Positions 44,033 to 51,922 of a stretch of DNA of 64,000 nucleotides are shown piece by piece. The notes below the pieces were generated by a model. The model did not search any database and was not told the DNA's origin. It saw only the letters and a program-made list of their open reading frames with translations. How positions within the stretch are numbered: position 1 is the first letter of the stretch; each line of letters begins with the position of its first letter. The DNA comes from Clostridia bacterium. Its GTDB lineage: Bacteria > Bacillota > Clostridia > Monoglobales > Monoglobaceae. The DNA lies in the NCBI GenBank assembly GCA_900769795.1, contig CAAGHZ010000028.1, positions 1-64,000 of the forward strand, given 5' to 3'. The translations under genes were made by a program, and so were the position numbers.

Positions 44033-45064
44033 ATGAGACAACTTATAAATAGGCTTAGAGACACAAACAACCTGAGCGATGCAGAATTTTTAAAGCTTAT
44101 AACGGATTCCTCGGAGGATGAATATCTAAGAAGCGAGGCCGATAAAGTCCGTCGTAAATACTACGGAGACAGTGTGTATATAAGAGGGCTTATAGAAATC
44201 TCCAACTACTGCAAAAACGACTGTTTTTATTGTGGTATCAGGTGCTCTAATAAAAACGCCGTCCGATACAGATTAAAAGAGGATGATATCCTCTCGTGTT
44301 GCGATGTCGGGTATGAACTTGGGTTTCGGACCTTTGTTATGCAGGGCGGAGAAGACGGTTATTATACTGATGAGGTTGTGTGCTCGATTATCACGAGAAT
44401 TAAAGAGAGATATCCTGATTGTGCAATAACCCTCTCTCTCGGGGAGCGAAGCCGAGATAGTTTTAAACGCCTTTTTGACGCAGGAGCAGACAGATATTTG
44501 CTTCGGCACGAGACTGCAAATGCAGAACATTATCAAAAACTTCATCCAAAGAGAATGACTCTTCAAGAGAGAAAAAGATGTCTTTTTGATTTAAAGGAGA
44601 TAGGCTATCAGACGGGTAGCGGATTTATGGTAGGGTCGCCATATCAGACCCCTGAAAATCTTGTAGAGGATTTAAGGTTTTTGCAAGAACTAAACCCCCA
44701 TATGATAGGGATAGGTCCGTATATAACCCACAAAGATACGCCCTTTGCAAAGTTTGAGTCAGGCAGTTTTGAACTGACGCTTAAAATGGTGGCAATCCTT
44801 CGGCTTATGTTTCCCAAAGCATTGCTGCCGTCAACTACCGCCCTTGGAACAATAAATCCAAATGGGCGTGAGATGGGGCTGAAATCAGGGGCAAATGTAG
44901 TGATGCCAAACCTCTCGCCACAGAATTTACGTGCTCTTTATGATTTGTATGATAATAAGGTTTCAACGGGCGAAGAGGCGGCAGAAAGCCTTGAGGCCCT
45001 GAAGAAAAAGGTAGAGTCCGCAGGCTACAAAATCGTAGTCGACCGAGGTGACGCAATAAAATAA
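44033..45064 (+). CDS. hydE: [FeFe]-hydrogenase maturase HydE
   Basis: A 343-residue radical-SAM enzyme that acts in assembling the dithiomethylamine bridge of the [FeFe]-hydrogenase H-cluster. The SAM-cluster motif CKNDCFYCGIRCSN has Cys60, Cys64 and Cys67. FVMQGGEDGYYTD, YLLRHETANAEHYQKLHP and LPSTTALGTINPNGREMGLK followed by SGANVVMPNLSP are HydE-type. The second-cluster cysteines found in some HydE proteins are not present. The ATG at 44033 has GAAAGGTG upstream. hydF, hydG and hydrogenase genes are not in the window. PylB is the main alternative, but the C-terminal block favours HydE. Confidence 0.9.
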   Translation: MRQLINRLRDTNNLSDAEFLKLITDSSEDEYLRSEADKVRRKYYGDSVYIRGLIEISNYCKNDCFYCGIRCSNKNAVRYRLKEDDILSCCDVGYELGFRTFVMQGGEDGYYTDEVVCSIITRIKERYPDCAITLSLGERSRDSFKRLFDAGADRYLLRHETANAEHYQKLHPKRMTLQERKRCLFDLKEIGYQTGSGFMVGSPYQTPENLVEDLRFLQELNPHMIGIGPYITHKDTPFAKFESGSFELTLKMVAILRLMFPKALLPSTTALGTINPNGREMGLKSGANVVMPNLSPQNLRALYDLYDNKVSTGEEAAESLEALKKKVESAGYKIVVDRGDAIK

Positions 45065-45088
45065 AAGGCTCCCGATGGGAGCCTTTTT
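45063..45088. terminator. bidirectional terminator between hydE and thrS
   Basis: An 11-bp stem, AAAAGGCTCCC with GGGAGCCTTTT, closes a GAT loop, with A and T flanks. The two genes are convergent. Confidence 0.9.
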
Positions 45089-45091
45089 GTT

Positions 45092-46846
45092 TTACTGTCC
45101 TTTTGTTTCGATTTCGTTTTTGATATTCTTAATAAACTCATCAAGTGCACATGAGCCAAGGTCGCCCTTGTCGCGGCTTCTTACAGAGATTGTGCCATCT
45201 GCACTCTCGTTCTCGCCGAGGATAAGCATATAAGGAATCTTCTTAAGCTGCGCCTCTCTGATCTTATAGCCAATCTTCTCGTCTCTGCGGTCGATGTCAA
45301 CTCTTATGCCTGCAGCCTTTAACTTCTCATATACGCCTGCTGCATAATCGTGTGACTTCTCAGAAACAGGAAGAACCTTTACCTGTACAGGTGAGAGCCA
45401 GGTGGGGAACTTACCTGCAAAGTGCTCGATAAGGATACCGATAAATCTCTCGATTGAACCAAATACAACTCTGTGTATCATTATGGGGCGGTGCTTTTCA
45501 CCGTCCTCGCCTGTGTACTCTGCGTCAAATCTCAGTGGCAACTGGAAGTCAAGCTGGATTGTACCGCACTGCCATGTTCTGCCGATTGAGTCTTCAAGGT
45601 GGAAGTCAATCTTAGGACCGTAGAATGCGCCATCGCCCTCGTTTACTACATAGTCAAGACCGAGGTCGTCAAGTGCGGCACGAAGACCGTTTGTAGCGGT
45701 TTCCCAATCTTCGTCGCTGCCCATACTGTCTTCGGGACGGGTAGAGAGTTCAACATGATAACTAAAACCAAAGAGTTTATAAACCTCATCAATAATGCTG
45801 ATTACGCCTTTAATCTCGCTTGTGATCTGCTCTCTTGTCATAAAGATGTGCGCATCATCCTGAGTAAAGCAACGAACTCTCATAAGTCCGTGAAGCTGAC
45901 CTGATTTCTCGTGTCTGTGTACAAGACCGAGTTCGCCCATTCTAAGTGGCAGGTCACGATAAGAGTGTGGCTCTGACTTGTAAACCAAAAGTCCGCCCGG
46001 ACAGTTCATTGGCTTTACTGCAAAGTCTGTCTCGTCAATGGTTGTGGTGTACATATTTTCTTTATAGTGGAACCAGTGACCTGATGTCTCCCAAAGTTGA
46101 CGGTTGAGCATCATAGGAGAAGAAATCTCAACATAGTCTTCTCTTGTGTGAATCTGTCTCCAGTAATCAATAAGGGTGTTTTTAAGCACCATTCCGTTTG
46201 GAAGGAAGAATGGGAAGCCCGGGCCCTCGTCCATCATGGTAAAGAGGCCGAGTTCCTTGCCGAGACGTCTGTGGTCTCTCTTCTTTGCCTCTTCGAGCAT
46301 ATTGAGGTATTCTTCAAGTTCTTCTTTGCTTAAAAACGCTGTGCCGTAGATACGGGTCAGCATCTTGTTTTTCTCGTTACCTCTCCAGTATGCGCCGGCG
46401 ATTGAGGTCAGTTTAAAAGCCTTTATGCCCTTTGTATAGCAAATGTGCGGACCTGCACAAAGGTCAACAAAGTCGCCTTGCTCATAGAAACTGATTTCAG
46501 CGTCCTCGGGCAAATCTTCGATAAGTTCTACTTTATAAGGCTCGCCCTTTTCTTTCATGAATTCAATTGCCTCTGCTCTTGGCTTTGTGTAGGTGGTAAG
46601 ACGAAGATTTTCTTTTATAATCTTCTTCATTTCAGCCTCAAGTGCAACAAGGTCATCGGGTGTAAAGCCACCGTCTCTGTCAAAGTCATAGTAAAAGCCG
46701 TTGTTGATTGATGGGCCGATTGCAAGTTTTGCGTCAGGATAAAGACGCTTTACTGCCTGTGCCAGAACGTGAGAACAAGTATGTCTTACGGCAGAAACGT
46801 CTTCTTCGACTTCCTGCACGGTACCGTCGTTTAATAAAACTTTCAT
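45092..46846 (-). CDS. thrS: threonyl-tRNA synthetase without TGS domain
   Basis: A class II synthetase that charges tRNA-Thr, 584 residues against about 640 usual. The N-terminus keeps one strand (MKVLLNDGTVQEVEED) and then goes straight to the editing domain (HTCSHVLAQAVKRLYP and, later, CAGPH), so the TGS domain is missing. Motif 2 is RMGELGLVHRHEKSGQLHGL and motif 3 lies around HRVVFGSIERFIGILIEH. The zinc ligands include MNCPGG. The C-terminal anticodon domain is complete. A perfect consensus promoter lies only about 40 bp upstream, too short for a T-box leader. Confidence 0.96.
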   Translation of the reverse strand: MKVLLNDGTVQEVEEDVSAVRHTCSHVLAQAVKRLYPDAKLAIGPSINNGFYYDFDRDGGFTPDDLVALEAEMKKIIKENLRLTTYTKPRAEAIEFMKEKGEPYKVELIEDLPEDAEISFYEQGDFVDLCAGPHICYTKGIKAFKLTSIAGAYWRGNEKNKMLTRIYGTAFLSKEELEEYLNMLEEAKKRDHRRLGKELGLFTMMDEGPGFPFFLPNGMVLKNTLIDYWRQIHTREDYVEISSPMMLNRQLWETSGHWFHYKENMYTTTIDETDFAVKPMNCPGGLLVYKSEPHSYRDLPLRMGELGLVHRHEKSGQLHGLMRVRCFTQDDAHIFMTREQITSEIKGVISIIDEVYKLFGFSYHVELSTRPEDSMGSDEDWETATNGLRAALDDLGLDYVVNEGDGAFYGPKIDFHLEDSIGRTWQCGTIQLDFQLPLRFDAEYTGEDGEKHRPIMIHRVVFGSIERFIGILIEHFAGKFPTWLSPVQVKVLPVSEKSHDYAAGVYEKLKAAGIRVDIDRRDEKIGYKIREAQLKKIPYMLILGENESADGTISVRSRDKGDLGSCALDEFIKNIKNEIETKGQ

Positions 46847-46886
46847 AATTTTAAGCTTCCTTTCTTATCTATAAGTTAGCCTTATA

Positions 46887-46915
46887 ATTATATATTATAT
46901 ATTATAAAATGTCAA
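46887..46915 (-). promoter_or_regulatory. perfect consensus promoter for thrS
   Basis: On the minus strand TTGACA, 17 bp and TATAAT all match consensus. The spacer is almost pure A/T. Confidence 0.88.
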
Positions 46916-46920
46916 GGAAC

Positions 46921-46950
46921 AAAAAATAAACGAGCCTGAGGCCCGTTTAT
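46921..46950 (-). terminator. terminator after the kinase-like gene
   Basis: On the minus strand, ATAAACG and CGTTTAT arms continue inward through a mismatch to GCC/GGC, followed by TTTTTT. It overlaps the stop codon of the upstream gene. Confidence 0.75.
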
Positions 46951-47777
46951 CTATTGTCTTCTATTAAACTCAGAATTGCGCCTGCAAGATATACTTTGAG
47001 GTCATCAATGTCAGGCTCTGCAATAATAACTTCTCCCGCAATGGAGGAGTGATCCCTTTGAGGTATTATCAACTGAAATTCATTGCCGTAGTCTCTTGGC
47101 GGAATATATAAAATATCGCCGCCCATATCCTTTGCGGCCTTGAGGCAAACCGACAGACCGAGTCCGCCGAGGGTAAGCCCGGGATTTGTGATATCCGTTG
47201 TTTTTAAGACAGGCTTGTTTTCGTATGCAAAGAATAGGTTTTTGCGCTTTTCGGCAGAGATTCTGCGACCGTTATCCTTTACGGAGATAACAAAATTATC
47301 ATCCTTTGTAAAGGCGCTTATTTCAATAATTTTGTTCTTGATTCTGGTGTGTATAATAGCGTTGGAGATAAGATTATAAAGTATCAGGCTTGTGCGTCTT
47401 AAATCAAGGACGACACTTTTGGTGCGTACGTCACAATGTGAGTAAACCTCAATGTTGTGGCCGCCAACCAGTTTTAGAATATGTCCGGTGACAGAAGAAA
47501 GAAAATGATCGGGATTGTAGGATGCATATTTTAGGTTTGAGATTACATCGTCCTCGCCATATAGTTCAGAGATGTTTCTCACCTTTGAATACGCATTTAG
47601 TTCACCAAGTTGAATAACATATAGCGATTCAAGTTGCTCGGGGAGAAGGTTTTTGGAGTATAGCAATCCCTGAATGTGCGTGCTGTTTTGAGAAACCATC
47701 TTGTCAACTGTCCATTGTGCCATGTGGGCAGGGCTTATGTTAAACTGCTTTTCGGTAGTTTTCAAATGATTCTGCAT
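46947..47777 (-). CDS. histidine-kinase-like ATPase, degenerate
   Basis: A 276-residue cytosolic protein with a C-terminal HATPase_c (GHKL) domain. The N-box is LILYNLISNAIIHT and the G2 box is LGGLGLSVCLKAAKDMGGDI. The G1 box reads DNGRRI, with Arg where the second Gly is expected. The N-terminal 110 residues are helical and hold no recognisable phospho-acceptor His motif. No response regulator is adjacent. It could be an orphan kinase with altered ATP binding, an anti-sigma-type factor, or a pseudokinase. GGAGG lies eight bases before the chosen ATG. It follows a small membrane-anchored gene by 30 bp, and a terminator follows. Confidence 0.72.
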   Translation of the reverse strand: MQNHLKTTEKQFNISPAHMAQWTVDKMVSQNSTHIQGLLYSKNLLPEQLESLYVIQLGELNAYSKVRNISELYGEDDVISNLKYASYNPDHFLSSVTGHILKLVGGHNIEVYSHCDVRTKSVVLDLRRTSLILYNLISNAIIHTRIKNKIIEISAFTKDDNFVISVKDNGRRISAEKRKNLFFAYENKPVLKTTDITNPGLTLGGLGLSVCLKAAKDMGGDILYIPPRDYGNEFQLIIPQRDHSSIAGEVIIAEPDIDDLKVYLAGAILSLIEDNR

Positions 47778-47807
47778 GGCGTAAACCTCCAAGATTTCTA
47801 CAAAATT

Positions 47808-48155
47808 TTAGTCGGAAATAACTATCAGCATTTTCTGCAGTTCTTCAAGTTCCGCTTTTTCGCTTTCTGTAAGGTCACGGGTTTTCAGACTTTTGATAAT
47901 CATTGTTGCGTCCTCTGTGGCGCCTGCTTCTATAAGTTCTCTCGCGTCGCGGAGGTTGTTTTGTATCTCTGCGCGGTCGGTTTCTTCGGTGCGGTCGGTT
48001 TCTTCGGGTTTGTCGGTGTCTTCATCCTGTGTTGTTGCGGTCGATGCAGGGATGTCATGAAGTCTTGCATCGGGTGTGTTGTTGTTCTTCCATACAAGCG
48101 AGAAGGCAAGAGCCAACAGGATCAGGCAGAGTAAAAAGATAAAAAACTTTTTCAT
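47808..48155 (-). CDS. small membrane-anchored or secreted protein
   Basis: A 115-residue protein of unknown function. MKKFFIFLLCLILLALAFSL forms a signal peptide or anchor, followed by a polar, acidic linker with a tandem six-residue repeat (ETDRTE, ETDRAE), then a helical C-terminal domain (NNLRDARELIEAGATEDATM onwards). There is no lipobox Cys at a suitable place. The ATG at 48155 has GGAGG ten bases upstream; a TTG two codons earlier is too close. It is co-transcribed with the kinase-like gene downstream, so it may supply an extracytoplasmic input to that protein. That link is only an inference. Confidence 0.65.
   Translation of the reverse strand: MKKFFIFLLCLILLALAFSLVWKNNNTPDARLHDIPASTATTQDEDTDKPEETDRTEETDRAEIQNNLRDARELIEAGATEDATMIIKSLKTRDLTESEKAELEELQKMLIVISD
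47973..48008 (-). repeat. 18-bp tandem duplication within a coding region
   Basis: Two adjacent 18-bp units (GCGGTCGGTTTCTTCGGT on the plus strand) differ only at the last base. They encode the ETDRTE/ETDRAE linker repeat, an in-frame duplication that may vary in copy number. Confidence 0.85.
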
Positions 48156-48198
48156 AATCAATCATCCTCCCTGAGAATTTTAATTTGTTTACGTTTAA

Positions 48199-48227
48199 AG
48201 TATAACACAGGTACAGAAGTTTCGCAA
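48199..48227 (-). promoter_or_regulatory. promoter for the small protein and kinase-like gene
   Basis: On the minus strand TTGCGA, a 17-bp spacer and TATACT, about 45 bp before the start codon. Confidence 0.65.
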
Positions 48228-48303
48228 GATGTTGTTTTTAATGAGTATGTTTAATATAATATATAATTTATTAAATTATGGTGAGGAAATGTCAAATAAA
48301 CTC

Positions 48304-48332
48304 TTTACTAAATGGCTAAAATAGGTTATAAT
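48304..48332 (+). promoter_or_regulatory. promoter for cysE-cysS
   Basis: TTTACT, a 17-bp spacer and TATAAT, 28 bp before the cysE ATG. The leader is too short for a T-box or SAM riboswitch. Confidence 0.72.
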
Positions 48333-48359
48333 AAGAATAATCGCCAAAGGGGAATGATT

Positions 48360-49028
48360 ATGAACTTTTTTAAACTGATTAAAGAAGAAATTGATATGGT
48401 GCTTGAGCGTGACCCTGCTGCAAGGTCAAGGTTGCAGGTTTATTTCCTGTATCCCGGGGTGCGTGCTATAATTGCCCATAGGTTTGCTCATGCTCTGGAT
48501 GCAAGCGGACTGCACTTTATTGCAGACTGGATTTCTAAAAGAACAAGGCGCAGAACGGGCATAGAGATTCATCCTGCCGCACAAATCGGCAAGGGTGTGT
48601 TTATAGACCACGGAATGGGCGTGGTGATTGGAGAGACCGCTATTGTCGGCGACTACTGTACAATATATCAGGGGGTTACCCTTGGCGGTACGGGTAAGGA
48701 CAAAGGTAAGCGTCACCCAACCATCGGCAAGAATGTGACAATCGGCAGCGGCGCAAAGGTGCTTGGGCCATTTACTGTCGGTGACAACAGTAAGATTGCC
48801 GCAAACGCGGTGGTGCTCAGCGAGATACCGCCCAACAGTACATGTGTTGGTGTACCTGCCCATATTGTCAAACTCGGCAACAAGAGGGTTGCTCCGGCAT
48901 CTGCAATCAGACCCAGTGCCGACCTTGACCAGATACACATTCCCGACCCGATTTCGATGGAGCTTTGCAGCCTGAGGGCAGAGCTTGGCAGATTAAAAGA
49001 AAAATTGGAGGAGAAAGAAAATGGTTGA
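48360..49028 (+). CDS. cysE: serine O-acetyltransferase
   Basis: A cytosolic left-handed beta-helix acetyltransferase that makes O-acetylserine for cysteine synthesis. It has 222 residues. EIHPAAQIGKGVFIDHGMGV, VIGETAIVGDYCTIYQGVTL and GGTGKDKGKRHPTIG show the hexapeptide repeats and the catalytic His. The C-terminal 35 residues are a helical tail after the beta helix. The ATG at 48360 has AAAGGGGA seven bases upstream. Its end overlaps cysS by eight bases, so synthesis and charging of cysteine are translationally coupled, as in Bacillus. Confidence 0.95.
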   Translation: MNFFKLIKEEIDMVLERDPAARSRLQVYFLYPGVRAIIAHRFAHALDASGLHFIADWISKRTRRRTGIEIHPAAQIGKGVFIDHGMGVVIGETAIVGDYCTIYQGVTLGGTGKDKGKRHPTIGKNVTIGSGAKVLGPFTVGDNSKIAANAVVLSEIPPNSTCVGVPAHIVKLGNKRVAPASAIRPSADLDQIHIPDPISMELCSLRAELGRLKEKLEEKENG

Positions 49029-50430
49029 TACAAAACTTTATTTATATAACACACTCACCCGCAAAAAAGAGGAGTTTATTCCAATTACTCCGGGAGAGGT
49101 AAAAATGTATTCCTGCGGACCGACTGTGTATAACTATTTTCACATAGGAAACGCACGTCCCTTTATTATATTTGATACCCTCAGAAGATACTTAGAATAT
49201 AAGGGTAACAAGGTTACATTTGTGCAGAATTTTACAGACATAGACGACAAGATGATAAACAAGGCAAATGAACTCGGTATTACTGTAAAAGAACTTGCCG
49301 AGCAGTATATAGACGAGTATTTTAAAGATTCAAAAGGACTTGGCATAAAAGAGGCGTCTGTGCACCCCCGTGCGACAGAGAATATTGATGCTATAATCGA
49401 TATAGTAAAAGACCTTGAGGAAAAGGGCTTTGCATATAACGTAGACGGTGATGTGTACTACCGCACAAAGAAGTTTGAGGAGTATGGCAAACTCTCTCAT
49501 CAGCCCATTGAGGACCTTGAGAGCGGTGCCCGCATCGACGTAAACGAAGACAAGGAAGACCCCCTTGATTTTGCACTTTGGAAGAAGCAAAAGACAGGCG
49601 AGCCTGCATGGGAGAGTCCATGGGGCCTTGGCAGACCCGGCTGGCATATAGAGTGTAGCGCTATGGCAAACAAGTACCTTGGCAAGACCATTGATATTCA
49701 CAGTGGCGGTCAGGATCTTATCTTCCCTCATCACGAGAACGAGATTGCTCAGAGCGAGGCGGCAAACTGCTGTCACTTTGCAAACTATTGGCTCCATAAC
49801 GGATATATCAACGTAAATAATCAGAAGATGTCAAAGTCTCTCGGCAACTTCTTTACTGTAAGAGATGTGGCAAAAGAGTATGACTATGAGGTTATCCGCT
49901 TCTTTATGCTCTCGGCTCACTATCGCAGTCCTATTAACTTCAGTCAGGATTTGATGGAAGCATCAAAGTCTGCCCTTGGCAGAATTTACACCTGTCTTGA
50001 GACCCTTGATTTTCTTGCAAAGGCTGACAACAACAGAGATTTAAACGACGAAGAAAAGGCGGTGCTTGACGGAATCGAAAAGCACAAGCAGAGATTTATA
50101 GATGCAATGGATGATGATATCAACACAGCCGACGCGATTTCTGCAATATTTGAACTTGTTGCCGATGTTAACAAGGTGATAACTCAAAATCCGCCAAAGG
50201 CTCTTTGCGAAACCTGTGCAAAAGAAATAAGAGATTTAGGTGCGGTTCTTGGCTTGCTTGGCAAGGGCGATGAGAGTGTCCCTGCCGAGATTGAAACCAT
50301 ACTCAGCGAGAGAGCAGAGGCGCGTGCACAGAAAGATTGGGCAAAGTCTGATGAACTCCGCGATAAACTCAAAGAACTCGGCTTTGTTGTAAAAGATACT
50401 CCTCAGGGACAGCAACTGACAAGGGTATAA
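49021..50430 (+). CDS. cysS: cysteinyl-tRNA synthetase
   Basis: A class I synthetase, 469 residues, that charges tRNA-Cys. The zinc site begins CGPTVYNYFHIGNARP with the HIGN motif at residue 41. WHIECSAM and GGQDLIFPHHENEIAQSEA are conserved, and the KMSKS loop is at 269-273. The DALR-type anticodon domain follows. Its ATG lies within the last codons of cysE, after GGAGGAGAAAG. mrnC follows 10 bp after the stop, the usual Firmicutes order. Confidence 0.98.
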   Translation: MVDTKLYLYNTLTRKKEEFIPITPGEVKMYSCGPTVYNYFHIGNARPFIIFDTLRRYLEYKGNKVTFVQNFTDIDDKMINKANELGITVKELAEQYIDEYFKDSKGLGIKEASVHPRATENIDAIIDIVKDLEEKGFAYNVDGDVYYRTKKFEEYGKLSHQPIEDLESGARIDVNEDKEDPLDFALWKKQKTGEPAWESPWGLGRPGWHIECSAMANKYLGKTIDIHSGGQDLIFPHHENEIAQSEAANCCHFANYWLHNGYINVNNQKMSKSLGNFFTVRDVAKEYDYEVIRFFMLSAHYRSPINFSQDLMEASKSALGRIYTCLETLDFLAKADNNRDLNDEEKAVLDGIEKHKQRFIDAMDDDINTADAISAIFELVADVNKVITQNPPKALCETCAKEIRDLGAVLGLLGKGDESVPAEIETILSERAEARAQKDWAKSDELRDKLKELGFVVKDTPQGQQLTRV

Positions 50431-50440
50431 AACTTTAACT

Positions 50441-50857
50441 ATGGATAATACTAAAATAATTGAAGAAACAATGAAACAATCAGGCGTGGCAGAGGGCAAT
50501 ACAAATTTGTATTCTGCCCTGACTCTTGCATATCTTGGTGATTGCGTATACGAAATGTATGTGAGGAGCCACCTGACAAAGGACAAAAATCACAAGGTCA
50601 ATGACCTTCACAGGGCGGCAACAAAGTATGTCTGTGCCAAGGCTCAGGCAGAGTTTTATCACAAGATAAGAGATGTTTTGTCAGAGGAAGAAGATGCCGC
50701 CTTCAGACGTGGCAGAAACGCAAAATCACATCCGCCAAAGAACGCAGATGTTCTTGATTATAAGGTGGCAACGGGTGTTGAGGCGTTGCTTGGATATTTG
50801 TATGTAAAAGGCGAGGTTTTAAGAATCTCGGAACTGATGCAGCGTTTGTTTGAATGA
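50441..50857 (+). CDS. mrnC: Mini-ribonuclease 3
   Basis: A 138-residue RNase III-like enzyme without double-stranded RNA-binding domain that matures 23S rRNA ends in Firmicutes. The catalytic segment YLGDCVYEMYVRSHL holds the metal-binding Asp, and DYKVATGVEALLGYLYV holds the matching Glu region. The family's usual place is directly after cysS, as here. The start ATG follows a weak site (AACTTTAACT), so coupling to cysS translation is likely. A dispersed repeat begins 11 bp after the stop. Confidence 0.95.
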   Translation: MDNTKIIEETMKQSGVAEGNTNLYSALTLAYLGDCVYEMYVRSHLTKDKNHKVNDLHRAATKYVCAKAQAEFYHKIRDVLSEEEDAAFRRGRNAKSHPPKNADVLDYKVATGVEALLGYLYVKGEVLRISELMQRLFE

Positions 50858-50867
50858 AGACAATCTT

Positions 50868-50943
50868 CGGGCGGATGATATCCGCCCCTACGAATGTATG
50901 AATATGTGTAACCTCGTAGGGCAGGGGCTTGCTCCTGCCGAAA
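50868..50943 (+). repeat. dispersed intergenic hairpin repeat, copy 1
   Basis: Two hairpins joined by an A/T-rich link. The first is GGGCGGAT/ATCCGCCC, the link is CTACGAATGTATGAATATGT, and the second is GGCAGGGGC/GCTCCTGCC. The 76-bp unit is nearly identical to copy 2 at 53778 and related to the permuted copy 3 at 60164. It fills the gap between mrnC and the YitT gene. Confidence 0.85.
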
Positions 50944-51005
50944 TAACAATGGTGGTTTGCGATATGCAACCAATCTCTGTACATATAAAATCTTGGAGGA
51001 TGGGT

Positions 51006-51869
51006 ATGTACAGAGATAAAATAAAAAATAAAACAGGGCTTGTGCCCGAGCTTTTGCAACTCACTGTTGGCGCAGCACTTATGGGGTGTGCACTCTCCAT
51101 TTTTCTTGTGCCTTTTAAGATTGCGCCCGGTGGGGTGAGTGGTCTTGCCACAGTGCTTCATTATTTGATTGGCATAAATGTCAGCACACTTTTGATGCTT
51201 ATAAACGTGCCTATATTTCTGCTTGGACTGATACACTTTGATAAGAGATTTCTTTTTCGCTCGATATATGGCACCATTGCGCTTTCGGTGTTTACGGAGG
51301 TTTTTTCGTACTTCAGCATACCAAATCGGGACATATTGCTTGCCTGCGTGTTTGGCGGTGTCATACTTGGAAGCGGAATCGCTCTTGCTCTCGGGTCGGG
51401 CGGTACAACGGGCGGTGCAGATATAATCGTGCTTGTTTTGCGCAAGTTTTTTCCGTCCTTATCGGTTGGCAGATTGTTTATGGCACTTGATGGGTTTATA
51501 ATCATTATTGCAGGTGCAACTCTTGGCGGTTGGGACACAGTGCTTTATTCGTCGGTGGCGTTGTTTATCAGCGGATATGTAACCGACTCTATACTCGAGG
51601 GCGCAAAGACGGCGCGGCTTGTGTATATAATTTCAGAAAAAGAAGAGGAAGTCACACAAAGAATATATGACGAGATGAACAGAGGTGTCACAGGGCTTAG
51701 TTCTGTGTCTATGTATACAGGCAGAGAGAAAAAGACGCTGATGTGCGTAATCCGCAAAGGTGAACTGATACGCCTTAAAAAACTTATCTATAAGACAGAC
51801 CCTGATGCGTTTGTCATAATCTCGGAGGCAAGAGAGGTTATGGGCAACGGCTTTGGGGGATATAACTGA
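51006..51869 (+). CDS. YitT-family membrane protein
   Basis: A 287-residue inner-membrane protein with five or six helices (DUF161), followed by a cytosolic C-terminal DUF2179 domain. LVPFKIAPGGVSGLATVLHY and GSGGTTGGADIIVLVLRKFF are the paired family motifs. DPDAFVIISEAREVMGNGF ends the cytosolic part. The family's transported substrate is unknown. The ATG at 51006 has GGAGG six bases upstream. An open frame runs 52 codons further up to 50850, but it reads through the dispersed repeat and is not used. No terminator is visible before the transketolase genes. Confidence 0.9.
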   Translation: MYRDKIKNKTGLVPELLQLTVGAALMGCALSIFLVPFKIAPGGVSGLATVLHYLIGINVSTLLMLINVPIFLLGLIHFDKRFLFRSIYGTIALSVFTEVFSYFSIPNRDILLACVFGGVILGSGIALALGSGGTTGGADIIVLVLRKFFPSLSVGRLFMALDGFIIIIAGATLGGWDTVLYSSVALFISGYVTDSILEGAKTARLVYIISEKEEEVTQRIYDEMNRGVTGLSSVSMYTGREKKTLMCVIRKGELIRLKKLIYKTDPDAFVIISEAREVMGNGFGGYN

Positions 51870-51922
51870 GTATAAAATCAGGTGCAAAAGCGCCCAAACA
51901 TATATAAACGGAGGAGACAAAA

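Noticed and set aside
44033..45064. PylB (pyrrolysine synthesis) rather than HydE
   Set aside because: No other pyl gene is near and the C-terminal TTALGT-x-GRE-x-GL-x-GANVVMPNLSP block fits HydE better.
46847..46946. T-box leader upstream of thrS
   Set aside because: The consensus promoter at 46887-46915 leaves a leader of only about 35-40 bases, and no T-box sequence (TGGNACCGCG type) is visible.
50850..51005. A longer start for the YitT-family gene at 50850
   Set aside because: The extension reads through the dispersed hairpin repeat, has no ribosome site and adds no family sequence. The ATG at 51006 has GGAGG at ideal spacing.
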